Shown here: positions 52,585 through 64,000 of the stretch, one piece after another
Layout of the letters: every line of letters begins with the position of its first letter
How positions within the stretch are numbered: position 1 is the stretch's first letter
DNA from: Chondrus crispus
Taxonomy: Eukaryota > Rhodophyta > Florideophyceae > Gigartinales > Gigartinaceae
Direction of reading: 5' to 3'
Assembly: GCF_000350225.1 (NCBI RefSeq)
Contig: NW_005179032.1
Span: 124,001 to 188,000, forward strand
Length of the DNA stretch: 64,000 bases
Notes under the pieces: generated by a model
Database searches by the model: none
Seen by the model: only the letters and a program-made list of their open reading frames with translations
Told to the model about the DNA's origin: nothing
Program-made: the position numbers and the translations under genes

Positions 52585-54516
52585 ATGTTTTCTTCTCCAT
52601 CGGAACACTCGGACGATAGTTCCACCCGTAGACGTCCGGGTGTTGGCTTTCCTCGCAAGTTCGAAGTGCCCCGGGGTCTTCCTTTTATACCCCGTCTACC
52701 CCCCGTTACCATCCCTGCCGAGCCCGCCTTCCATCCGGGCTACCATTCCTCTTGGGTAGCCCGCCGTCATCCTTCGCTCGAGGAGCTGCAGAACAAAACC
52801 ATGCGTGATAACGCAGCCCTGTTTGCTTCTGCTCAATGGTTCTCTTCTGTGGGCGTCCGCGACCTCGACGGCATCAAAAATAATTTCGCCGATGATGCGG
52901 GCATGTTGCCCGGTAACCTCCCTTTGCAGGCCATTCACACCTTTGACTGGCGCGCCCGCATCGCTATACCCACCTCCATCCTACGTCACTCCTCCCCGCG
53001 CGGTCGCTCCTCCTTATCCCTGCGCTTCATGAACGCTGTGCTCACTCGGATCGAGATTCCTATGGCCGACGCCCTCATACCTTCATGTTACCACTGCGAC
53101 ACTTGGCAATGTCGTACGGAGGAGGAACGACTCTACCTCGACAACCTCATCGACTGCACCTACGGTGACCCCGTGTGCGAGGCGGACCGACTGTGGCCCA
53201 ACTGACTCACCGTCACGACCGACGCCATGTTTTGGACCCAAGCCATTCTTCCCACAAACTTTCGCCATACGAAGCGCGGCAGTATTTTCTTTTTCCAAAA
53301 TACTGTACGCTTTGAGCGTCGGGTTCGATCCGACACTGGGTACTTCGTGGCGTACCAGATGATTGAGGCTCGTGAAATTTCCAGACAGCACTACACCAAT
53401 CGATACCAACGAACCCCGTCCTGGTGGAGTCAATACGAGGTATGTCAGGGTTTCTGGACTGAGTTAGGCCCCATCCTGACATATTACGGCAGTCATTCAC
53501 GCGATCCGCACCACGGGCTGTGCACTGTGTTTCTCACGGAGTGGTGCGTGAAAGTCGCCGCTACCCTCCTGTGGGAAGTTTTCGACTGTTGGCGCCTGTG
53601 GCACCTCCCTTCGAAACTCCGCGAACAGGTGCGTCTCCTGGATTTTTCTGTCCCCCTTGGCGGGTCCGATGTGGACCGTGAAGTGCACGCCCTCCTCGAT
53701 ATGATCGAGACCGTAGCGTGGGATTGCGTTCCTCCACAAAACTCGTCTCGGTCCTTTTCACGCCAGCGACCCTCCTTTTCCCCTGGTAGAAATCATCCAG
53801 CTGCCGGCGACTTCGTGTGGATCAACCCCTGGTCCTCCTCCCTTTGTTCTGCCTGGGAGGCCCAGATGAGCCGCCGTTTCGGAAATCAACCACCGATCCC
53901 CAAGGCAGTCACTGTGGTGAACGCGGATCCTCGAGAGCCTGAGATGTGCTCTCGACCTTCGGCCCCAACTTCCCCTCTCCCTGCAAGGGTCCGTCCCTCC
54001 GCGTCTGAGGCCCCTGTGTGCGTCGTACTTCCTCCCACGAGCTCGGCGGAAACCTTGTCGCTTCGAGTCGTGTCTTCCTCCGACGTGAATCCAACCTCAC
54101 TTCCTGCTTCCCCATCACGCGAGGGACAGCTCGTCACACCCACCTCAACCTTGCCATTGCCGTCATGTACGGCACCCGTGGGCTTAACCCGCCCTGAGGT
54201 TCTTCCGCGCGCCGAGATTCCTCCTGCGAGCTGCTCGACGGGAACCATTTCAATCCAGGAAGCCCCTCCGTCGTCCGGGGCTCCGACCCCACGTCCAGCT
54301 CCCCCTTCACCTGAGGGTCCGCTCCTCGCCCCTACCTCGGGCCCTCCATCATCTACAATTCCCAAAGAAAACACCTCTGCTGCTGCCGTTTACCATCGCC
54401 TTCTCATGGCTCATGGTGTGGAGGGAGAAGCTCTCCAGGGGGCGTCCCTGGACGACATGCGAGTTCTAGCTCGGCTTGTCACCTCCCTTCCAAAGGGAAA
54501 ATCCCTTGGGGCATAG
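52585..54516 (+). pseudogene. antisense gene of gypsy element A3, full length with one stop
   Basis: 643 codons in one frame, interrupted only by a TGA at 53203-53205 where A2 has CAA. The ATG is 126 bp inside the 3' LTR. Residues 1-60 are Ser/Pro/Arg-rich. About 65-420 is the conserved part, with CDTWQCRT and RLYLDNLID near 172-190, PSWWSQYE near 277, TEWCVKVAATLLWEVF near 317 and DFVWINPWSS near 409. About 430-590 is a Pro/Ser/Thr-rich linker. The C-terminus (about 595-640) is a conserved helix with HGVEGEALQGASLDDMRVL. No gag, pol, envelope, RNase or helicase motif is visible. It gives the best template for the family. Antisense transcription from the 3' LTR is inferred from position only. 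Confidence 0.8.
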
Positions 54517-57500
54517 TCTCGTTGAGACGGCGGCCACAGCACTCCCTTGCGACTTGTCCTTCTTTCCCATCCCGCCCGCATTATAGTCGACTAGCGACTT
54601 TATCGTACGACCTTTGGGCGATAAAAAGAACCCATCTGCAAATCCCCTGTTAATTCCAACTTCCTCCTCTTTTTTTGCGTACCGTCACTGCGGTCGTACC
54701 CCTCTTTTTACCAACTTCGTCCTCTTTTTGCATTTTCAAATTTGCCTTCCCTGATTCCCCTATGTTTCCTTCTCTTCAGTTCCTCCTCTTCATCCCTGAC
54801 ACGGCGTGTCGCTGAGCCTGTTTCGCATCTCTTTGCCAGCCCGTCCTATTGGACACTCGACGCGGGTTGTTATGAGAGGGAGAGTTTCCGGTGGTTGTCT
54901 CCGTCTTCTCCTCTCCCTGCTATCCGCCAAAACATTGTTTTCCCCGTCGAGCTATGTACACAGTACGGTTTTTTCTGACGGATGACGTCCATAAATGAAG
55001 GACGCGACTACTGGGTGTGTCACGTCAGGGCCCTTAGGTCTCGTAGATTTTTTAGTGAACTTCCTTTTCCCCCTTCCGTATTGATACGGCGTGTCAAAAA
55101 CGCCGTGAGCGTGTTGTACGGTTATCCTGGGTGATTCCAGTCTCAATTCGTCCTAGTCATCGTAAAACCGTGGCGTGGAGGTGCAAAGAGAATTGGTCGT
55201 TGAAAAGCTCCTCTTTTGTCCGTCCCGCGGTCAACACAGTCGCGGATCATGCGGCACTGTCTTGAGTCGTCGTCCCGCTTTTTCCTCACGTCAGTGTACC
55301 TCCTCCCTGTTAAATAGTTTTCTGCAACTCACATCTCCGATGTGGAACGAGAGATTCTCTCGTTTCCAAGAATTATGTCAACATATTAAAAAGGTAGGAT
55401 ATTCTGTTCCCTTATCGCGTAGATCGTGTAGGTCTGTCGGCCTACCCGTCGGCAATTGTACATACCGTTCCGGCTGATGTTCTTTTCTCACAGCATCCGT
55501 CCCAGTGGAGAGAGAGACCGTAACACATTATGTGTGTGCACATGGGGCATGGGGCCTGGTCTCTGAGATGCAAGAAAAATGAGGGTCGTCTTGGAACATG
55601 CTTGACCCATCCGGTCGCACCCGGTTGGGCTAATTATTTCCGCGACCGAGCTGTACTGTACCTTCCATGTGGTTTCGGACAACTTTGATGCTCCTAATTT
55701 CTTCCGTCGGTTGCACTCTCCTTGTAGACACCTGCTGCACGTGTCTCCTCTCTTTCTTCATTGACTCCGTATGGCGATATTCTTCCGAGCTATTCACCAC
55801 GAGTACCCAATTCCTTCGTAGCAGCTGCCCCGTCTGCGATCGTCATCGCGGAAGTGATGTCGCGTCTCTCTCCCGCTTCGGTTCTTCCCGCACCAACGTT
55901 TCCCTTGTGACTAACGCGCTTCGCGTCTCTGTCCGGGTGATGCTGCACCGAATTCTCACTGTGGGTTCATGCCCTCGTCACTTACAATACACAAAACAAA
56001 TAAAAATGGGGAAAACGAGGTGAAAAGGGAAGGTAATTGGTCTCGTACTGACCCGACAACATATTCTGCTTCCCTAGCGGGGGCGGCAAAGAAGTTTGAA
56101 AAACCTCGCCTCTTCCTCCTCTTTTTTGGGGGGGGGGCGTCCTTTTCGATGTATTTCAATGGCTGCGCAGGCTACGGCGTCGCCGTGATAGCGAGTTGGG
56201 ATCTCCTGTGTGAGCTTCCCATCGGGGTGCGCTCACAATCGATCATTTTGAAGGGGAACTGGGGCGGTGGGAAAGAGGGGTTGTCGAGGTCCTTCCCTCT
56301 GGTAATTTGCAAGATCGTCGGATCGACGCGTGGGGCTTGTTACAACAAATGGGTTGTATACCTCGGCTGGCACTTCCCTTAATTTTTGTTACATTTTTGA
56401 AGGCGTTTCGGGTGGTTCGAACGCACCTTCCTCGTGCGTTTGCCAGCGGGGCACGCGCATTCCTAAGTCAATCGCCATGACTCGTGGCTGCGAGGGGAGC
56501 CTGCGGCTTCCCTCTCTTCGTGTCTCGATGACAGACTAAGTCCCCATATGGGTACTCCTGCAGTCGCAGTTCGGTTCCCTCTCTCCCAATTAATTTGCTT
56601 CCCTTGCGCTGCCCGCTGGGCGGGTATGGCCTTATTTTTTTGTTCGGGGCACGCGTGGCGTGTCCTCAATCTCCGTGGCAGACCGTCAGCGTAGGCGAAA
56701 TGACATCACACAGCCAATATATACAGGGAAAACGGAGCAACCAAAAAGAAAAGAAAAGGAAAGCGGGGAGCGGATTCCGTAGCGAACTTAGGACTGCGTC
56801 CTTCGTGTAAAAACAATTGTTAGCGTATTAGTGAAGGGCTGTTGGTTCTCCTCAAACGACGGCGGAGGTTGTTAGCAATGCAGGTGTGTATCGCGACACG
56901 AGTGAGCGGCAACGGGTAAAGGTAGATCATATGTCATATTGACGAGGCGTGTACGATTGAGTGTCCACACATGTTTTGCAATGCCACCGACTGTCTTCTA
57001 TGACAAGAATTGTCAACGGGTCTTTGCTGAGGCGAGGACCTCCCTTCAAGACGAATGGCCCTTCTTTCTTTAGTCCCCCCCTTGTAGAGGGATGTGTTTT
57101 CAAACAAATGCTTCTCGATCCAAGGAAGTGTGACACCTTCGATGGACGCGTGCGTACTTGGGTGTGCGCCATCATTTCGGGGTTGCAAAAAAAACATTGC
57201 TCCTTTCGAAAACCCTCTAGCTCAACGAGCGTTTTCCCCTCCTTCTTTCGAACCCTTCTGACACACTAGGGGTGTGCCCTGCGTCAGCTCTGCGTCCTAA
57301 TTGCTGGTTTGGTATTAATTATACTCTTTTGACGAAGTTTGATGCTGCCCATGTACAGGTTGTGTCATTGCAACTGACATCGTCGGTGTAATCCCCATTT
57401 GAAAGAAGCACGTCCGTAAAGAACACGAACAAAACTCCGTGGTCCATGTGTTTCAACTGTATTCCTTCGTTGCCCCTTTCTCCCCGAGGATACCAATTTT

Positions 57501-58436
57501 CGCGTATGCGAAATGTGGGGGCCCTTTGGATTGGCGCTCCCGACGGGATTTGCCGTCGTATCAATCTGTAGTTGCGCACCATCTTCTCTCGTGCTCCTGA
57601 CGGGTGCAATTTCCTTCTCCTCCTCGTCCGTCTATCGATTTGCCTTGGGATCTTGTTGATCGAAGTCCGCGATACGCGGTCGCGTCGCCAGAGTCCTGCG
57701 ACAACAAAAAGAAATAAGATAAAAGAGAATAGAGTAAAACAGAACAGAAAAGAGGGAATGAAAAGAAAGAAAGAAACGACAGAGTTGAAGAGAGGTCGTG
57801 GTGGTAAGTGCTAAGTAGACCGTCCTGGAAAAAAAAGATAACAGGACCGATTGTGAGCGTCGACGTCGGTCACCGCTGGTGAATTCGTAGCGGCGCTCTT
57901 CTGAGGGTGGTCCTTGTGGACGAGTCTTCGTGCTCGGCGAGCATGAGCAGTGTGTTAGCAGGGAGTGTGACGATCGGCTTCGTGTGAGGCCGGGTGGGGC
58001 TTGGCTGCAGGGCGACTTAGAATAGTTATGTCGCCGACTGTGGCAAACGATCACCACTTATCGTGCGTACTGCAGCTGCTGTAATTTTTCCTGCTTTTTG
58101 ATTATAATTTCACAGCATGGCTGGAATCAACTTCTCACTTGTGTCGCCTGTTCAGAGGGTTGTTGTCGACACGCTTACATATGTATATATAATTTGATTT
58201 CATCATCCCTCCCACGTGGGCGGACCGTCCGTTCGAAACGTCATTTCTCGTGCGTACCGTGATGAGGCGTGTGTGTTTTCCGAGAGGCTCAATGCCTCAT
58301 CCAAGGATACAGTCTCGCTTCTCTGCCTTGCTCTCCTTTCCTTCAAACTCCTTATCTGCGAACCTCGTAGATGTGTTCCTTTCTCGAAGTTCTGACCTCT
58401 CTGTTGTCTCTAACCTACTAATTCTATTTACGATGG
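54517..58436 (-). other. A3 noncoding spacer
   Basis: No supported gene. Aligns with the A2 spacer at both ends. Recurrent CTTCCTCCTCTTTTT motifs on plus (54660-54735, 54780) and a G/C homopolymer at 56130-56138. The block at 57680-58440 next to pol is similar to 41580-42310. Confidence 0.7.
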
Positions 58437-59870
58437 CTATCCGGGTTGTGCGTGCGACGCTTGCGCGGGTAAGGGTAGCCTTTCCCTGCGGAAATATGTG
58501 ACTATCGCACTGCGGGGGATTTGCTCAATAGGTTCCCACGTTGCGTCCTCGATGGTATACCCATACCACCTCACTTTGAGAATTAATGTCTCCTCGTCGT
58601 AGCCGTGGTCCACGATCTTTAAGATCACATACTCCTGACTCTCGGCTCCTTCTTCCTGCGTGTCCAACTGTCCTTCCCCCTTCCGAAGATCTTCCGACTC
58701 ATCCTCGTCTCTGGACTTTCCGAGCTGGCGTAGGTCTGGAGGTGTCTCCGCTGTCGGCGTTCGACCAACTAAATTTTCGTGGTCCCCCGTCGTAGGCGCA
58801 CGGGTGTGAGGACGTTCCTCGTCCACCATTAGCTCTCCTTCTTCGTTTAGCTCCGGTTCTCCCAGGAACTGTAGCGCTTGCCGTAGGCCAGTTATCGGCG
58901 CATAGTCCATCGGGCTTGGGGCTAACTCCACCCTGTCTCGCGATACGCGTTCCTCCTGATCGCCAATGGCAATGACTACCGTATGTTGATCCGATCTTCT
59001 GACCTGATAAGGTCCTGTAGCGACTTGTGCCAGCTTGTGTTTCGGTTCGCTAGCTGTGCCCTGCTCCTTCCTGAGGAATACGTAGGACCCCGGTGGGATC
59101 TCATCTTGCGGTTTGCGAAGGCGTGCGTCGAAATTTCGCTTGTACTGGGCTTGTTCCTTCCGCAAACTCCAATCGGCGCGTCGCATTAGGCTCTCCAACC
59201 ACGACTGCCATTTCAAGTAGTATGCTCGTGACGAGCTGAAATTCTCCAAAGTTGGTTGCGCTTGTAACGCAATGTTTCTCGGCGCCCGAGCCAACACCAG
59301 CTCGAAGGGCGCGATATTCGTAGTTCGATGAACTTGCGTGTTGTATGCGAACGTCACAGCGTCGCTAAATAGGTCCCCAGTCCTTGGGATGCTCTCCAAC
59401 GTATTTTCGCAAGGCGGAAGTCAGCGTGCGGTTAAACCTCTCAACTTGGCCGTTGGCTTGCGGGTGGTACGTAGTCGTAAACACATTGCGTATGCCGAGA
59501 ACTCGGCAGACATTCTGAAAGAACTGGGCCGTGAACTGTGTTCCATTGTCGGACAGCAGCTTGACCGGCGGTCCGTACACGAATACCCAATGGTGAACAA
59601 AGGCTTGTGCGATGTGCGCAGCTGATATCTTCTTCAACGGTACGGTTCGTACCAGTTTCGAGTATCGATCGCTGATCACGAGAATATACCGATTTTGTCG
59701 TTTAGTTGTAATTAGCTCGCCGAGGATGTCGATGGCGACAAACTCCAGCGGAGCTTTGGGCGTGAACAGCTTCATTTCCTTCGTGTTTCTTCTTCACTTC
59801 ACCCTCTCCCGCGCGCATGCGGCGCAGTTCTCCGCGACTGCATAGCAGTCTAGGGCCATCGTAGGCCAAT
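58437..59870 (-). pseudogene. gypsy A3 integrase and chromodomain
   Basis: The DDE residues are all present: D in AIDILGEL, D in LSDNGTQF, E in NGQVERFNR (59775-59365 frame). A frameshift near 59390 leads to the C-terminal part with GSYVFLRKEQG and the chromodomain YVILKIVDHGYDEETL, LKVRWYGYTIEDATWEP, ending at 58437. A one-base insertion in a T-run near 59872 separates it from RT-RNase H. Confidence 0.87.
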
Positions 59871-62845
59871 AAAAAATATCTTCTCAAAGTCTTGTAAAGT
59901 TTCCTGCCTCCCGGGTGGCCTGCCAATTTTGCGTAGTGGCTCAACCCTAAGACGCGGTCCCTTAACGATTGTGGTATTACCACTTGTACAAACTCTGCCG
60001 CGGTACGGCATAGAGTTCCTTCGAGTTCCTCGGTTTCCATGCTGAATGTTCTCACCGTTCCGGCGTCCATTTCTTCCTTGATGCGGTTGCAGAAGGGGTC
60101 GACGGCTTGTTCGCGAATGAGCTCCTCCGGAGTGACAGCTTGGAATTGATCGAGGCGATCAGGGGCGCTCCCCCCCTCAAGAGCGAGGATGTCGTCTATC
60201 GCGTCAAAACTTTCCTCGTTCTCCACTGTACCCTCGGCCGGTTCGGCCATAAAGCATGGGATTTCGTCGTCGATTTCGTCGACGGTTTCTCCTGCGGTCC
60301 GTAATCTTGACAGGGCATCAGCTTGACTGTTCGCATTGCCCTTCTTGTACTTGATTTCGAAATCGAATTCCGAGAGGTGGAGCCTCCATCGGATTAATCT
60401 CCCGCTGGGGTCGGTTACGTTCATCAACCACCTCAATGAGGCATGGTCGGTATGCACAAGGAAGTGCTCGCCATATAGATATGGTCTTAAAGTCTGTACG
60501 GCCCAAAATACCGCTAGACATTCTTTTTCTGATACAGAATAGTTTCTCTCGGCTGCGGCTAACGTTCTTGAAAAGAACCCGGTGTATTTGCGTTGCGCAT
60601 CTGGGTGTGTTTGAAATAGTGCAGCCCCTATTTGGTAGTCGCTTGCATCGGTATCTACCGAGTAGGGTAGGTCCTTTTTCGGCAGGGCCAACACCGGCGG
60701 TGCCAAGATGGCGTCCTTGAGCTTATGAAAAGCTTTCTTGCACGGTTCGTCGAATCCTTCCAACTGGATCGGTTGTCCCTTCTTCAACAGTTGATTGAGC
60801 GGATGCGCGATTTTCGCATAATGCCGAACGAATCTGCGGTAGACATTAGAAAGTCCCAAGAAGCTCCTGAGCTGGGTCTGCGTTTGAGGGTACCTCACTT
60901 GTTCCAATGCGACGGTTCGCGCAGCGTCCACTTCCAATGTACCTGGCCGAGCTACATGGCCCAGGTACTTGATCTTTTCGACGAAAAATTCGCACTTGCG
61001 AAGCTTGAGCTTCACACCTGCCTTCTTCAATACAGAAAGTATTTCATCCACGTGCACGATGTGCTCCTCCCGCGACTTGCTAAAAATCATGATGTCATCC
61101 AGATACACCAAACAGCACTTCCAACGGAACGGAGAGAGCAGAATATCCATTGCTCTCTGAAACGTCGCTGGCGCGTTAGTTAGCCCGAAGGGCATTCTTG
61201 AGAAGCGATACAGTCCTGAGTGACACGAAAATGCGGTCTTGTCGCGGTCGCGCTCAGGGATAGGCATCTGCCAATATCCCGAGATCGCGTCCAACGCGGA
61301 GAAAACCTTGGTGTCACCAAGCGAGTCCAGGCACTCATCCATGTGCGGTAAGGGGTACGTGTCCTTCACCGTCACTGCGTTCAACCTGCGGTAGTCTACG
61401 CAAAAACGCATTGACCCGTCCGGCTTGGGCACCACCAACACGGGCGACGCCCATTCTGACTGCGCTGTTTCTATCACTCCTGCCTCCAACATCTTCTGCA
61501 CCTCTGCATCTTCTACTTCGCGGGCTTTAGGCCCGGCCCGATACGGGGCTTGTGCGATGGGACGAGTCTCCGGGATCAACTCGATCCGATGGACTGTGGT
61601 ATTAATTTCGCCAAGCGTCCCATCCCACATCCTTGAATACTTCTTCAACATCCGACGGAACCGCTCGCGCAGCCGGTCCGGCACGTGGCTCAGGTCGAGT
61701 TCCTCCACGTCCGGCGGGGGAGGCTCAATCCGCCGCTCCGGTGTCGTAGTTGCCGTCGCGGAGAGCCTTTCCTCCCGTTTTCCTTTCTGGTCCTCGCGAT
61801 CTTGATCCGACGGTTCGCATCTTGCCTCGCCCGTAGGCGTCTTGGTAGAATTAGGAAAATCTTCCTTCTTCCTTTCTTGAATTCCGAGAACTTCACCAAT
61901 GGTGGTTTTGCTCTCGGGCGCGGCTCTCGGGTGCGGTAATAATTCTGCCACCACTTGGCCTTTTTCCACCCTGACAGGGTACGTCCTAAAATTCGCAACG
62001 AGTAAACGAAATGGCCGGTCAGGCTCGACCTGAACAACACCATTTGTACACGTCAGCCCGTGCCTTTCCTACAACGACGAGTACGGCTGAACCACAACTA
62101 AGCACGCCCTCTTCGAGGTGCATTCCACGACGCGTTGCGTCGCTGGCTCAATAGTTGTGGCTCTTGCCACTTTTACCTTAGGGGAAATTCGCTCCACCTT
62201 TCCATCATTCTCGTCCTCTCCCGGGACGAGATTCTTCTTCCCTCTTCTCGTCGAGAACCGCCTAACTATCGGAACCTCCGAGAAATCCGCCAACTCAACC
62301 GTTTTTTTCCTTGGATAAAATGCTTCCACAAACCGGTCACAGTAGTCCGCGCCTAGAATTAGCGGGACGCCTAGTTTTTTGCATACAATAAATTCGGCTG
62401 CGGCCACAAATTTTCCAAGCCTCACAGGCATTCTAATTGTGCCGAGAGTCCGGAGTGGCCTATTGTTTGCGTCGCCGATATCCTGGGTCGGTCCGTAGGA
62501 CACTAGAGATTCCATTCCAGCTGGGAGTTCCGATTTTCGCACAAGGTTTGGTCCCGCGCCGGTGTCTAAAACAGACAACACCCGGCTCATCAATCCGACC
62601 GTTGGTCCAATGTCCGCGTACACTTTGTAGTTTTTTCGCGCAAGAACCAAAATCTTCTCGGCACATTCCCTTCGCTTAATCCTGCACCAGGGTCTTCGAA
62701 CTTCTTCCAGCGGATGATCTCGGGCTCGGCTCAAAATTTTCTTGACTTGAGCTGGCCCTTTGGGCTTATCCACCAATCCAACAACCTCCTCCTCGAGGCC
62801 TGTTTTTTCCCTTAGAGACGGGGAACGGGGCTGAGCCACGGGCAC
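59870..62845 (-). pseudogene. gypsy A3 pol: protease, RT, RNase H
   Basis: One frame with a single TAG at 62071-62069 (A2 has TAC, Tyr). Protease SVLDTGAGPNLVRK. RT: VDYRRLNAVT, MPFGLTNAPATFQR, YLDDIMIF. RNase H: SVDTDASDYQIGAAL, ERNYSVSEKECLAVFW, HTDHASLRWLM. The integrase zinc-binding region (SHYAKLAGHPG) begins in the same frame. It is lightly damaged. Confidence 0.9.
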
Positions 62846-62984
62846 AGTACGTCGACCCTGTGCCTCTCGCGACTCATGCGAGATTCCCCTCTCTAGTTTT
62901 CCTGCCGCTGCGGGATCCTTCTCACATCCGACGGCGCGGGCCCCGCGGCGGGCCCTCTGAAGGGTTGGTTCGACCTCGGCGTTT
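62846..62984 (-). pseudogene. gypsy A3 gag tail
   Basis: Matches the Pro/Arg-rich end of A2 gag (45747-45830). Homology stops at about 62984, inside gag and before the zinc knuckle, at an abrupt junction. Confidence 0.7.
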
Positions 62985-63486
62985 GTCGTGCACTGAGGGG
63001 GAAGGGTGGGATCCCCCTCTGGCAGAGCGCGCGCGTTCGGGGGCGCGTGTAGGGGGTTATCGGGAGACCACCCGTAACGGACCGGTACGGGGCCGGGGGC
63101 GAAGCGCAGTAGGGAAAGTAAGGGAAAACGGGGTAAAACAGAGCCCAGGAGGGGCGGAGCGGTAGGGACAGCTGTCGCGCGGAGAGCCGGGCGTGGCGGG
63201 CCGACGCGCGCGGTAGAGACAGGAGGGAATCGGGACGTACCCTAGCAACCCTACTGTAGGCGTTCGTAGGCTACCCGCAGGGCGATCGGAGGACTAGGGG
63301 TGCAATCGTAGTATTTACGTAGTGTATATGTAGCATTAGGTACAGCAGGGCGAAACTCTCGGTCAACCGTGCAGTGCTGTCGTATCACATGCGGAGTGCC
63401 ACCGCAGTAGCACCACACCGCCGTAGTTCGTGCGGAGTGCCATCGGAGTGGCATTCCCTCATCTCTTCATAGCTCGTCGAAATTCG
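62985..63486 (+). other. GC-rich sequence, possibly an LTR of another element
   Basis: Starts TGTCGTGCACTG exactly at the A3 break, which would suit an LTR start. Contains short repeats of TGCGGAGTGCCA (63389 and 63429), the second forming an inverted repeat with TGGCATTCC. No pairing LTR is in the window. Confidence 0.3.
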
Positions 63487-64000
63487 CAAGTCGGGTGCCG
63501 TTATGCACAATTTTCAAGAGTCCCACCCGCCGGTCGACCCCGATCCGAAGAGCGCCGTCAGCTGGATGGCCGTCAGTTAATATTACTTCGCGTGCGACAA
63601 GACCGAGGTCGCGGGCCGGTTTCTGCCCAAGGTTACCACGCTGGACGCAGGCTTGGCTCCCGCGTTTGTCGCCGTGAAACACGCGTTCGACCTCGGCCTC
63701 GATGTTTGACTAAGCCGCGACGCACCAGTGTGCGCCGCACGCTCGCGATCCTCGTCGTCGGCGGCCTGCTTTACTCCAGCGTCCTTTCCCCCCGCGGCTC
63801 ACCATGCTACACCCTTCGCCCCCCAAACTCACCGCCGCCTTATCCCCTACCGTCCACCATCGGGCCATGATCCTCCCCACGCGCGTGGTCACCCGCCGTC
63901 CAAACACCATCCTGGTCGCCCTCACGCACGGAGACTCCGGCAACCAGCTCTAATCCCTTCTCGAGGCCCTCGTTCTCGCGCGCCACGCTCACCCCGACCT
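63487..64000 (+). pseudogene. two short unrecognised coding-like segments at right edge
   Basis: One plus frame reads CDKTEVAGRFLPKVTTLD and AFVAVKHAFDLGLDV (about 63590-63708). Another, from an ATG near 63803, reads PTRVVTRRPNTILVALTHGDS, then a TAA at 63952-63954, then LLEALVLARHAHPD to the edge. These could be the start of gag of another element. No domain is recognised. Confidence 0.3.

Larger units (their letters stand above)
51531..62984 (-). mobile_element. Ty3/gypsy chromovirus A3, 5' truncated
   Basis: Minus-strand order: gag tail (62984-62846), protease-RT-RNase H (62845-59870), integrase-chromodomain (59870-58437), spacer, antisense gene (52585-54516 plus), polypurine tract and 3' LTR (52459-51531). 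The element stops abruptly within gag at about 62984 where unrelated GC-rich sequence begins, so the 5' LTR and most of gag are missing. Confidence 0.85.

Overview
This is eukaryotic, repeat-dominated DNA with no convincing intact host gene. It is a pile-up of LTR retrotransposons: one Ty1/copia polyprotein, a second copia fragment, and Ty3/gypsy chromoviruses of at least two kinds with C-terminal chromodomains. The host cannot be named from the sequence. Mixed chromoviruses and copia elements at moderate GC would fit a red alga or an oomycete, but that is inference. I see no tRNA, rRNA, bacterial operon or CRISPR array.

Layout. 1-2312 is an open copia gag-PR-IN reading frame on the minus strand that runs off the left edge; a two-zinc-finger ORF (2485-3027) lies upstream. 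A copia RT fragment (4790-5451) abuts the LTR of gypsy element B1 (5452-6132). Element A1 (7650-30314, plus) is bounded by near-identical LTRs with inverted ends TGTAGTGCAAT/ATTGCACTACA and by a perfect 5-bp duplication CTTGC. Element B2 (9906-18165, minus) and an LTR fragment are nested inside A1. A1 sits in the 3' part of B1, whose integrase-chromodomain region follows at 33391-35593. Next come A2 (35594-49274, minus, integrase deleted), a deletion derivative B3 (49431-50057), GC-rich 304-bp tandem repeats, A3 (51531-62984, minus) and an unexplained GC-rich tail.

The most notable feature is a long gene on the ANTISENSE strand of the gypsy elements, between pol and the 3' LTR, starting 90-130 bp inside the LTR and reading toward pol. 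Three family A copies (27442-29169 minus; 36775-38701 plus; 52585-54516 plus) encode one unrecognised protein of about 640 residues. A 29-codon comparison between A1 and A3 shows 17 synonymous against 6 nonsynonymous codon changes, so the antisense frame appears to have been under selection. The structurally different element B2 carries an intact 830-codon antisense ORF (10667-13159) in the same place. Short blocks occur in the same order in both proteins, which suggests distant homology. The arrangement resembles antisense genes driven from a 3' LTR, but the protein matches nothing I recognise.

How it fits together: gag (coiled coil, capsid-like part, CCHC knuckle), protease (DTGAG/DSGAG), RT (YLDD), RNase H, integrase and chromodomain lie in canonical chromovirus order. 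They are followed in family A by about 3.6-3.9 kb of shared noncoding spacer, then the antisense gene, a polypurine tract and the LTR. Most pol copies carry only a few stops or frameshifts. B1 may instead carry an extra sense-strand ORF after pol.
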